Assembly (NCBI GenBank): GCA_937974415.1
Contig: CALJXB010000201.1
Location: forward strand, 1-7,237
Length of the DNA stretch: 7,237 nucleotides
Source of the DNA: an uncultured Kiloniellales bacterium
Lineage (GTDB): Bacteria; Pseudomonadota; Alphaproteobacteria; Kiloniellales; JAKSDN01
Reading direction: 5' to 3'
Part shown: one piece after another, positions 1 to 5,886 of the stretch
Position numbering within the stretch: position 1 is the first letter of the stretch
How the letters are laid out: every line of letters begins with the position of its first letter
Made by a program: the position numbers and the translations under genes
Notes under the pieces: model-generated
What the model saw: the letters and a program-made list of their open reading frames with translations, nothing else
Told to the model about the DNA's origin: nothing
Database searches by the model: none

Positions 1-880
<880 letters not shown>

Positions 881-1117
881 GGTGCGGTCATTCTGTCGCT
901 GTTTGTCGCTGTGGACGGCGCAATGGCCTCTGTCTGCCAGAAAAGCCGGCCGGGGCCAAGGCCGGGGAGGGCGCCCGCCGACTTCGCGCGCGCTGCTTGC
1001 GGCCTTCATGGCGCGGCCTTCATTGCTCGGCCATTGCCGGGCGGCGCGAGACGGCCGTCACGCCGGATGGCGGTGAAGGCCCGCATCCGATCGCCACGCC
1101 CGAGCGCAACAAAGCGC

Positions 1118-1146
1118 TTCATATATGCCGAAAGACATAGTATACT
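1118..1146 (+). promoter_or_regulatory. Candidate sigma-70 promoter for microprotein A
   Basis: TTCATA (1118-1123; 4 of 6 to TTGACA) is followed after exactly 17 bp by TATACT (1141-1146; 5 of 6 to TATAAT). It sits in an AT-rich patch within GC-rich DNA, about 100 bp upstream of the microprotein A start. An overlapping alternative uses TATATT at 1155-1160 as the -10, with AAGACA at 1132-1137 as the -35 (17-bp spacer). Prediction only. Confidence 0.4.
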
Positions 1147-1154
1147 GCCACAGA

Positions 1155-1165
1155 TATATTACCAA
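1155..1165 (+). repeat. Upstream motif TATATTACCAA, copy 1
   Basis: This 11-bp string lies 94 bp before the ATG of microprotein A. It recurs exactly at 3021-3031, 117 bp before the ATG of the paralogous microprotein B. Its core TATTACYA occurs twice more near the second copy. It could be a -10 element with a conserved discriminator, a shared regulator site, or a remnant of the duplication that produced the two genes. Confidence 0.4.
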
Positions 1166-1248
1166 AGGGGGCACGCTGGAGATTTCTTCGGCCGTATTGA
1201 CAGGGCGCTGCCGGGGTGGGGCGACCGTTCTTGGGGGAGAACAATTCA

Positions 1249-1431
1249 ATGAAGAAAATTTTCGCGTTCGGGGGCGTGCTCTACGTGGGTATTGGAGCGT
1301 TTCTGACCCTGGCGATTTATCTGCGCGGCAGCGACAGCGCCTATACCTCCGATCAGCCCTGGTTCGAAGCGCTGGAGGTGGGCCTGGTCTGGCCCTGGCA
1401 TGTGCTCAAGCACTTGGGGATCGTCGCCTGA
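1249..1431 (+). CDS. 60-aa membrane microprotein A (SAY/WPW family, function unknown)
   Basis: Not a family I can name. The ATG at 1249 has GGGGGAGA (1234-1241) at good spacing; a longer in-frame start at 1216 lacks such support and adds 11 residues. The protein starts MKK, then has one hydrophobic segment (about residues 4-25) predicted to span the membrane with the N-terminus inside. A short polar stretch with SAY (30-32) follows, then a second moderately hydrophobic, Trp-rich segment with WPW (48-50). It is exactly as long as the product at 3138-3320 and aligns with it without gaps at 24 of 60 identities, which strongly supports both as real genes. Shared residues include GG (8-9), YV (12-13), F18, T20, YL (24-25), SAY, EA (40-41), GL (45-46) and WPW. 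It precedes the M48-like lipoprotein gene by 209 bp. An inner-membrane accessory or regulatory role is possible but not shown. Confidence 0.75.
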   Translation: MKKIFAFGGVLYVGIGAFLTLAIYLRGSDSAYTSDQPWFEALEVGLVWPWHVLKHLGIVA

Positions 1432-1455
1432 CGCCGGCCCTGCCCGGCTTGGCGT
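1431..1455 (+). terminator. Weak terminator-like hairpin after microprotein A
   Basis: GC-rich dyads begin at the stop codon: GCCGG (1433-1437) can pair with CCGGC (1444-1448), or alternatively ACGCC (1431-1435) with GGCGT (1451-1455). Only two T residues follow the inner stem, so a classical intrinsic terminator is doubtful. Confidence 0.25.
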
Positions 1456-1507
1456 TCCCAGCGGCCACAGCGTCGGTTTCGCAAACGGACGTGTGGCCGT
1501 CCTTTCG

Positions 1508-1534
1508 GCAGAAACGATTATTCGCAGAAACGAT
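1508..1534 (+). repeat. Two direct copies of GCAGAAACGAT
   Basis: An 11-bp direct repeat at 1508-1518 and 1524-1534 (16 bp start to start) lies between microprotein A and the M48-like gene, about 110-130 bp before the latter's start. It could be a tandem regulator site or chance. Repeat identity is exact; function is unknown. Confidence 0.35.
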
Positions 1535-1640
1535 ATTTCAAGGTGCAGACGACTAGCTGAAGTAAATCTCTCCAAAGAACTAACCACCGTTCGGGTGGGC
1601 CGATTCTTTGCGCCGCCGCGTATTGAAGGAGCAGTTGACG

Positions 1641-2858
1641 ATGCGGCGACGGGGGCTGTCCGGCTTATCCACCCCATCCTCTGGAAAATGTGAGTCCCGG
1701 CCTTTCCGCCGGGCCATGACCCGGCTCGTGACCCGGCCCTTGACGTGGGTCCGGTCCGCGCTGTTCTGGACTGGCATGGCAGTGCTGTTGACGCTTCTCG
1801 TCCCAGCCTGCAGCGGTCTGCAGGACGAACACCCGGCGCGCGGCGGAATGGCTGGATCGGCCGGCGACGGGCTCGCGGGCGCGACACGAACCGCCGGCGC
1901 GAACGCGGCGGGCGAGGTCCTGCTTCGCCAGCACCTGCGGGAACAGGCCCGCTTGTGGGACGTGACCTATCCCATGCTGAGCGAGAGCGTCGAGGTCTGC
2001 CGGGATCGTGTCCGCTTCAACTTCGGCTTCGTGGCCTGGACGCGGTGGGACATCGACCGGCGCTATCGCATCGCGTCCATGGGTGCCTTTGGATTGGACG
2101 ACCGCCTGCGCGTGGTCCACGTCCTGCCCGGCTCGCCAGCCGCGGCCGCCGGGCTGCGTGCCGGAGACGAGATCGAGTGGGTCGGCTACCACCGCATGCC
2201 CACCGGCAAGACGGCCGGCGCCGCCCTGGAACTCGTGCTGGCGCGCGAGGCTGCGGCCGGCGTGGCGCAAAGCTTTCGGATCCGCCGCGGCAATGCGCGT
2301 CACCGCGTCGAGATCGTCCCGCGCCCGCAGTGCGACGTCGAGCTGATTGTCACGGACAGTGGCCAGGTCAGTGCCTTCAACTACGGCCGCTCGGTCTACC
2401 TGACCCACGGGCTGATGCGCATTTTGTCGGACGACCTGGAGCTTGCCGCCGTGGCCGCCCATTTTGCCGGCCATGGCCTGCTTGACCACCAACCGCCCGG
2501 CCGCGAGGAAAGCGTGTCCGGGACGCTGCATACGCAACTCGATGGCCTCCGCTGGGCTCTGATGGACGAACGCGAAAAGTCCGAAATGAGGAAGGTGGGC
2601 GACCTGCCGGGGACCCGCCCCTATTCGACGGAGCAGGAAATGCATGCGGACCGGGTTGCCCTCGAATTCATGGCCCGCGCCGGTTACCCCATGGAGGGTT
2701 TGGTCGAGGTCTGGCACCGCTTGGTGGAGGCGGATCGGGGCAAGCTCGTGCTGTGGCGCTATCACGCACCAAGCCAAAGACGCCAAGGGGCGGTCCGGGA
2801 CGTCCTCACTCAGGTGCGCAGCGAGGACCGGACCGGTGACGCGGCGCCCGGCTCGTAA
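1641..2858 (+). CDS. PDZ-M48 lipoprotein, probable pseudoprotease (HExxH altered to HFAGH)
   Basis: Predicted envelope lipoprotein of 405 residues. The ATG at 1641 has AAGGAG (1626-1631) nine bases upstream. An in-frame ATG at 1716 would give a more usual 31-residue signal peptide but lacks a Shine-Dalgarno. A hydrophobic segment ends in LLVPAC, with the likely lipidated Cys at residue 57. A PDZ-like domain spans about 147-228 (signature GSPAAAAGLRAGDEI), followed by an M48-like domain from about 231 to 390. In that domain SAFNYGRSVYLTHGLMRIL matches the strand and helix normally preceding the zinc motif. HFAGH (274-278) sits where HExxH is expected, and EMHAD (333-337), then MARAGY, match the third-ligand region ExxAD. 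The zinc ligands His274, His278 and Glu333 are kept, but the catalytic Glu is Phe (codon TTT). Family members act in envelope protein quality control; this one may bind rather than cleave. It lies between the two paralogous microprotein genes. Confidence 0.75.
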   Translation: MRRRGLSGLSTPSSGKCESRPFRRAMTRLVTRPLTWVRSALFWTGMAVLLTLLVPACSGLQDEHPARGGMAGSAGDGLAGATRTAGANAAGEVLLRQHLREQARLWDVTYPMLSESVEVCRDRVRFNFGFVAWTRWDIDRRYRIASMGAFGLDDRLRVVHVLPGSPAAAAGLRAGDEIEWVGYHRMPTGKTAGAALELVLAREAAAGVAQSFRIRRGNARHRVEIVPRPQCDVELIVTDSGQVSAFNYGRSVYLTHGLMRILSDDLELAAVAAHFAGHGLLDHQPPGREESVSGTLHTQLDGLRWALMDEREKSEMRKVGDLPGTRPYSTEQEMHADRVALEFMARAGYPMEGLVEVWHRLVEADRGKLVLWRYHAPSQRRQGAVRDVLTQVRSEDRTGDAAPGS

Positions 2859-2940
2859 CGAATTACTTCCGACAAGACCATCCGCGAGACGAGGCGCTGT
2901 CGAGGCGTAGTCGGGCGCCGTCATTGATCGAATAAGCCGT

Positions 2941-2959
2941 CTTAACCATAAATATTAAG
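2941..2959 (+). promoter_or_regulatory. TTAACCAT element within the dyad CTTAA-N9-TTAAG (possible CtrA site)
   Basis: CTTAA (2941-2945) and TTAAG (2955-2959) form an inverted repeat with a 9-bp spacer, and the left half is exactly TTAACCAT (2942-2949). To my knowledge TTAACCAT has been described upstream of CtrA-controlled genes in Caulobacter. The canonical full CtrA box is TTAA-N7-TTAA, and here the spacer is 9, so this is not a consensus box. It lies 12 bp upstream of the predicted -35 for microprotein B. Confidence 0.35.
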
Positions 2960-2970
2960 AAAATAGAAGG

Positions 2971-2999
2971 TTTACATATTACTAAAGATCTATTACTAT
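2971..2999 (+). promoter_or_regulatory. Candidate sigma-70 promoter for microprotein B and possibly the pilin
   Basis: TTTACA (2971-2976; 5 of 6 to consensus) and TACTAT (2994-2999; 4 of 6) are separated by exactly 17 bp. Transcription would start near 3006, giving a leader of about 130 nt before microprotein B. It is the best promoter match in the island. Confidence 0.5.
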
Positions 3000-3031
3000 A
3001 TGCCTATAGATATAGATCACTATATTACCAA
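2977..3031 (+). repeat. TATTACYA repeats, including TATATTACCAA copy 2
   Basis: TATTACTA occurs at 2977-2984 and 2991-2998, and TATTACCA at 3023-3030. The last is part of TATATTACCAA (3021-3031), identical to 1155-1165 upstream of microprotein A. The copies overlap or follow the predicted promoter, as expected for an operator cluster, although the AT-rich background raises the chance of coincidence. Confidence 0.4.
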
Positions 3032-3072
3032 TGAACGAATATCGGCAACGCCTCTTGAAACTCAGCTCCTAC

Positions 3073-3092
3073 CCGCTCCTGCATAGGAGTGG
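3073..3092 (+). promoter_or_regulatory. Leader hairpin upstream of microprotein B
   Basis: CCGCTCCT (3073-3080) pairs with AGGAGTGG (3085-3092) around a GCAT tetraloop, with one G-U pair. A second CTCCT at 3066-3070 could pair with the same AGGAG. Either CTCCT could instead pair with the GGGAGG ribosome-binding site at 3124-3129. The arrangement permits alternative structures affecting translation of microprotein B; regulation is inferred, not shown. Confidence 0.35.
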
Positions 3093-3137
3093 CGGCAGCC
3101 CTTCTCAGGGTGCGAATTGCCGCGGGAGGGTTTCAGG

Positions 3138-3320
3138 ATGCGCAAGTATCTCCGTGTTGGAGGTCTCTTTTACGTGAGCGTGGCAAGCTTCATCACCACC
3201 GGGCACTACCTGCATGGCAACAACAGTGCCTATTCGGCCAACGTTACCTTGGTCGAAGCGATGGGGTTAGGTCTCTCATGGCCCTGGCAACTGCTGCAGG
3301 TCGTCGGGGTCGGAGCCTAG
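3138..3320 (+). CDS. 60-aa membrane microprotein B (paralogue of microprotein A)
   Basis: Function unknown. The ATG at 3138 is preceded by GGGAGG (3124-3129) at normal spacing; an upstream in-frame start at 3117 would precede that site and is not favoured. The product begins MRK, has a hydrophobic stretch (about residues 4-22) that probably spans the inner membrane with the N-terminus inside, then HGNNSAYS, and a second segment, LGLSWPWQLL. It is the same length as microprotein A and aligns end to end without gaps at 40% identity. GG, YV, SAY, EA, GL and WPW are the shared blocks. The pilin gene starts 80 bp downstream on the same strand, so co-transcription is plausible. The WPW element and conserved SAY loop suggest a specific partner or membrane-surface contact. 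It could be a pilus accessory or an envelope-stress microprotein; neither is demonstrated. Confidence 0.75.
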   Translation: MRKYLRVGGLFYVSVASFITTGHYLHGNNSAYSANVTLVEAMGLGLSWPWQLLQVVGVGA

Positions 3321-3331
3321 GTTGGCCGAAG

Positions 3332-3346
3332 GCCCATTCAATGGGC
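3332..3346 (+). other. Hairpin between microprotein B and the pilin gene
   Basis: GCCCAT (3332-3337), loop TCA, ATGGGC (3341-3346): a perfect 6-bp stem, 11 bp after the microprotein B stop. No run of T follows directly, so it is not a standard intrinsic terminator. It could be a processing or stability element allowing different levels of the two products from one transcript, or a weak attenuator. Confidence 0.4.
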
Positions 3347-3400
3347 GTCCGCGCGTTTGGATCGTTATTTGGACTGTGAACAAATTTTGGAGACTTTGAT

Positions 3401-3595
3401 ATGACTGGATTGAATTGTTTTCTTGGGCGGTTCTGGCGCGACGAGGATGGCGCTTCGGCTGCCGAGTATGCCTTGCTGCTCGCGATTATTGCTGCCGGCA
3501 TGGCGGCCTCCGCCGGGGTGCTGGGCGAGGCGATCGCGGCGGCGCTCGACAATGCGTCCAATTGCATCAACGAGGGCTTCAACTGCACGCCATAA
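3401..3595 (+). CDS. flp: Flp/Fap-type (type IVb) pilin precursor
   Basis: A 64-residue prepilin for a tight-adherence (Tad) type pilus. The ATG at 3401 has GGAG (3389-3392) eight bases upstream. A short charged leader ending RDEDG is followed by ASAAEYALLLAIIAAGMAA. Cleavage after Gly17 by a TadV-type prepilin peptidase would give a mature protein with Glu at +5 and Tyr at +6, the Flp hallmark. The hydrophobic helix that packs the filament core follows, then an amphipathic tail. The tail is unusual in holding two Cys (NCINEGFNC), which could form a disulfide loop in the mature subunit. No tad assembly genes are in the window, so this is an orphan pilin here, linked instead to microprotein B and the SciP-like gene. 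It would need Tad machinery encoded elsewhere, or could be a pseudopilin-like minor subunit. Confidence 0.87.
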   Translation: MTGLNCFLGRFWRDEDGASAAEYALLLAIIAAGMAASAGVLGEAIAAALDNASNCINEGFNCTP

Positions 3596-3600
3596 GGGAT

Positions 3601-3618
3601 CGTGCGGCGCCCCGCATG
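3601..3618 (+). terminator. Hairpin just after the pilin stop codon
   Basis: TGCGG (3603-3607) and CCGCA (3612-3616) enclose CGCC, extended by a G-U and a C-G pair to 3601 and 3618. It lies within 6 bp of the pilin stop. There is no T tract, so it may protect the 3' end of an abundant pilin mRNA rather than terminate it. Confidence 0.3.
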
Positions 3619-3793
3619 AGTGAGGCGCGGTAACCTCCGTCTTCGCCCGGTCAGAGATTCCTTTGATTGGCGTCGTAATGGAAGGAGGGCCGCGCTGGGT
3701 GGTCGGATGAGTTCGGAGGCAACTGCCGTAGACGGTCAAGCGGAAAGTCCAATTGTTAAGGGCTCTTCCGTCTCCAAACTCCATCCGTCGGTC

Positions 3794-3809
3794 GCTCCTC
3801 GAGAGGAGC
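3794..3809 (+). promoter_or_regulatory. Inverted repeat upstream of the sciP-like gene
   Basis: GCTCCTC (3794-3800) and GAGGAGC (3803-3809) are perfect 7-bp arms around GA. The dyad lies about 50 bp before the sciP-like start, ahead of an AT-rich stretch (TTAATTATT). It could be an operator, or a terminator-type hairpin closing the pilin transcript. The rest of the 3596-3858 gap shows no convincing gene. Confidence 0.35.
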
Positions 3810-3858
3810 CTCGAATTCTTGGTCGTTAATTATTGAGGGTTACAGGGAGATGGGAATA

Positions 3859-4140
3859 ATGCATTCGGATCGCTCGGAGAGAGCGTTGTCGACAATCGGG
3901 CCGTCGGGCGAGCGAATCACGCTCCGAGACCTGCCGCGGCCGGATACGGTTCGCTGGGTCATTCGGCGCAAGGCCGAGCTGGTTGCCGCCATTCGCGGCG
4001 GTCTGCTCACTTTGGAAGAGGCCTGCGAGCTCTACCTGCTGTCCGAGGAAGAGCTTGAGTCCTGGTCGAGTTCGCTGGCTCGGCACGGACTTCCCGGCCT
4101 GCGTTGTACGAAACTGCAGTATTACCGGAAGTCGCGCTGA
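3859..4140 (+). CDS. sciP: SciP-like CtrA inhibitor (DUF1153 family)
   Basis: In Caulobacter, SciP binds the master regulator CtrA and blocks activation of CtrA target genes (flagellar, pilus and chemotaxis) in G1 phase. The 93-residue product carries the family core: IGPSGERITLRDLP (13-26), RWVIRRKAELVAAIRGGLL (32-50), then LEEACELYLLSEEELESW and HGLPGLR (76-82), a compact three-helix domain. AGGGAG (3844-3849) lies nine bases before the ATG at 3859; an ATG at 3850 abuts that site and is rejected. The C-terminal half is more divergent from the Caulobacter form as I recall it, with an acidic EELES stretch and a CTKLQYY tail. The N-terminus has extra residues before the IGPSG block. No flagellar gene adjoins; the nearest upstream gene is the Flp pilin, which could be a CtrA/SciP-controlled target. 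It may be the genome's only SciP or a second paralogue; one window cannot tell. Confidence 0.87.
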   Translation: MHSDRSERALSTIGPSGERITLRDLPRPDTVRWVIRRKAELVAAIRGGLLTLEEACELYLLSEEELESWSSSLARHGLPGLRCTKLQYYRKSR

Positions 4141-4242
4141 CGGCGAAGAGGAGGCCGGTCGAGGTCCGGGGACTCGCGCCGGACGTTGACCTCGGCCACG
4201 CCATGTGCTGAATGACGGGGCTCCAGCAAACGGCGGCCCCCC

Positions 4243-5853
4243 ATGAGCGACGACAAGCGCGTCTACCTATTCGATTCGACCCTGCGCGACGGGGCGCAGA
4301 CTCAGGGCGTCGACTTCAACGTGGCCGACAAGTTCGCCATCGCCCAAGCGCTGGACGATCTCGGGGTCGACTACATCGAGGGCGGCTGGCCGGGCGCCAA
4401 TCCGACCGACGATGCCTTCTTCACCGATCCGCCGGCCTTCGAGACCGCACGGCTCGTCGCCTTCGGCATGACCCGGCGCGCCGGCCGCAGTACCGCCAAC
4501 GACCCCGGTCTGGCTGGCCTGACCAACGCCAAGGTGGCGAACGTCTGCATGGTCGGCAAGGCCTGGGACTTCCATGTCGATGTGGCGCTCGGCATCGCCC
4601 GGGACGAGAACCTGGCCATGATCGGCGAAAGCGTGGCCCACATGGCGGGGCGCAAGGACGAGGTCATGTTCGACGCCGAGCATTTCTTCGACGGCTACAA
4701 GGCCGACCGAGACTTCGCGCTGCAGTGCGTTACCGTCGCCTACGAGGCCGGCGCGCGCTGGGTCGTGCTGTGCGACACCAACGGCGGCACCCTGCCCGAC
4801 GAGGTCGAGCGCATCGTCGGCGAGGTGGCCGACGCGGTTCCCGGCAGTCATCTGGGCATCCACTGCCACAACGACACGGAAAACGCGGTGGCCAATTCGC
4901 TCGCCGCCGTCAAGGCCGGCGCCCGTCAGGTCCAGGGCACCCTGAACGGACTCGGCGAGCGTTGCGGCAACGCCAACCTGGTGTCGCTGATCCCCAGTCT
5001 CATACTGAAAACCGATTACGAGACCGGCATCGGCGAGGCCGAGCTCGGCAAGCTCACCCAGGTCTCTCGCATGCTGGACGAGCGGCTCAACCGCAACCCC
5101 ACCCCCAACGCGGCCTACGTCGGCGACAGTGCCTTCGCCCACAAGGGGGGCTTGCATGTCTCGGCGGTGGAGAAGGACCCGCGCACCTATGAGCACGTGC
5201 CCCCGGAGGCCGTCGGCAACCGCCGCCACATCGTGATCTCCGACCAGGCCGGGCGGGCCAACGTCCTGGCGCGCTTCCGCGAGATCGGTCTCGACAGCCA
5301 CGCCGAGGAGGACAAGATCGCCCGCGTGGTGGAGCGGGTGAAGGCGCGCGAGTTCGAGGGCTATGCCTACGACGGCGCCGAGGCCTCGTTCGAGCTGCTC
5401 GCCCGGCGCGCGTTCGGCGAGGTGCCGGACTACTTCTCCCTGCGCCGTTTCCGGGTCATGGACGACCGGCGCTGGAACGCCCGCGGCGAGCTGGTGACGG
5501 AATCCGAGGCGACGGTCACCCTGGAGGTGGCCGGCGGCGACTACATGACGGTGGCCAACGGCAACGGGCCGGTCAACGCGCTCGACATCGCGATCCGCAA
5601 GGCGCTCTTGCCGATCTATCCCCAGCTCGAGGGCATGCGCCTGGCCGACTACAAGGTGCGCATCCTGACGCCCCAGGCCGGCACCGGCGCGATCACCCGG
5701 GTGATGATCGAGAACGCCGACGACGCGGGCCACCATTGGAACACGGTCGGGGTTTCCCCCAACATCATCGATGCCTCCTACAACGCGCTCTTCGACGGCA
5801 TCGTCTGGAAGCTTTTGAAGGAAGGCGCCCAGCCGCCGGCCGGGTCCGCCTGA
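4243..5853 (+). CDS. cimA: (R)-citramalate synthase
   Basis: Condenses acetyl-CoA with pyruvate to (R)-citramalate, the first step of a threonine-independent route to 2-oxobutanoate and isoleucine. The 536-residue protein has the DRE-TIM metallolyase barrel (about 1-280). It begins with FDSTLRDGAQTQGV (catalytic Arg15, metal ligand Asp16), followed by the HCHND metal motif (His207, His209) and NGLGERCGNANL (Asn243). The subdomain motif AFAHKGGLHVSAVEKDP follows. The C-terminal third (about 400-530) resembles the LeuA-type allosteric dimer domain, which in this family usually binds isoleucine. Length and the GAQTQGV variant of the N-terminal motif fit CimA better than 2-isopropylmalate or homocitrate synthase. 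The start fits the family, though its Shine-Dalgarno is weak. No leader peptide or T-box attenuator was seen in the 102 bp upstream. trmJ follows 33 bp downstream. Confidence 0.93.
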   Translation: MSDDKRVYLFDSTLRDGAQTQGVDFNVADKFAIAQALDDLGVDYIEGGWPGANPTDDAFFTDPPAFETARLVAFGMTRRAGRSTANDPGLAGLTNAKVANVCMVGKAWDFHVDVALGIARDENLAMIGESVAHMAGRKDEVMFDAEHFFDGYKADRDFALQCVTVAYEAGARWVVLCDTNGGTLPDEVERIVGEVADAVPGSHLGIHCHNDTENAVANSLAAVKAGARQVQGTLNGLGERCGNANLVSLIPSLILKTDYETGIGEAELGKLTQVSRMLDERLNRNPTPNAAYVGDSAFAHKGGLHVSAVEKDPRTYEHVPPEAVGNRRHIVISDQAGRANVLARFREIGLDSHAEEDKIARVVERVKAREFEGYAYDGAEASFELLARRAFGEVPDYFSLRRFRVMDDRRWNARGELVTESEATVTLEVAGGDYMTVANGNGPVNALDIAIRKALLPIYPQLEGMRLADYKVRILTPQAGTGAITRVMIENADDAGHHWNTVGVSPNIIDASYNALFDGIVWKLLKEGAQPPAGSA

Positions 5854-5886
5854 CGGTCGCGCTTGGCGCCGCTCAACTGAAAGCTC

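Larger units (their letters stand above)
881..1248. other. Divergent intergenic region, no gene supported
   Basis: This 368-bp gap separates glnS (leftward) from microprotein A (rightward). The glnS-proximal part is GC-rich and holds an inverted repeat, CCGGCC (946-951) with GGCCGG (960-965). From about 1110 to 1165 the sequence turns AT-rich and contains the promoter candidate for microprotein A. Short open frames cross the region on both strands, but none has a ribosome-binding site or a recognisable protein. No obvious sigma-70 promoter for glnS could be picked out. Confidence 0.5.
2859..3137. other. AT-rich promoter island between the M48-like gene and microprotein B
   Basis: A 279-bp gap whose central part (about 2930-3050) is strikingly AT-rich compared with the surrounding GC-rich genes. 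It holds a TTAACCAT-containing dyad, a good sigma-70 promoter candidate, a tandem TATAGA repeat (3005-3016), several TATTACYA copies, an inverted repeat TATAG-ATCA-CTATA (3011-3024) and a leader hairpin. No protein-coding frame in it is convincing. Confidence 0.6.

Noticed and set aside
1584..1598. CCACC/GGTGG hairpin as a terminator before the M48-like gene
   Set aside because: The stem is only five base pairs and no T tract follows; too weak to call.
1665..2924. A 419-codon minus-strand open frame opposite the M48-like gene
   Set aside because: The plus strand has a lipobox, PDZ signature and M48 ligand motifs plus a strong ribosome-binding site; the minus frame has none of these.
2942..2958. 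A canonical CtrA box (TTAA-N7-TTAA)
   Set aside because: The two TTAA halves are separated by 9 bp, not 7. Only the TTAACCAT form is retained, as a tentative site.
3620..3829. A 69-codon open frame between the pilin and the sciP-like gene
   Set aside because: No ribosome-binding site at either in-frame start, no recognisable pattern, and it runs through the inverted repeat at 3794-3809. The GGAAGGAGGG at 3680-3689 leads only to frames that stop within a few codons.
4186..4214. A promoter for cimA using TTGACC as the -35
   Set aside because: The 17-bp-spaced hexamer TGAATG matches the -10 consensus at only two positions.
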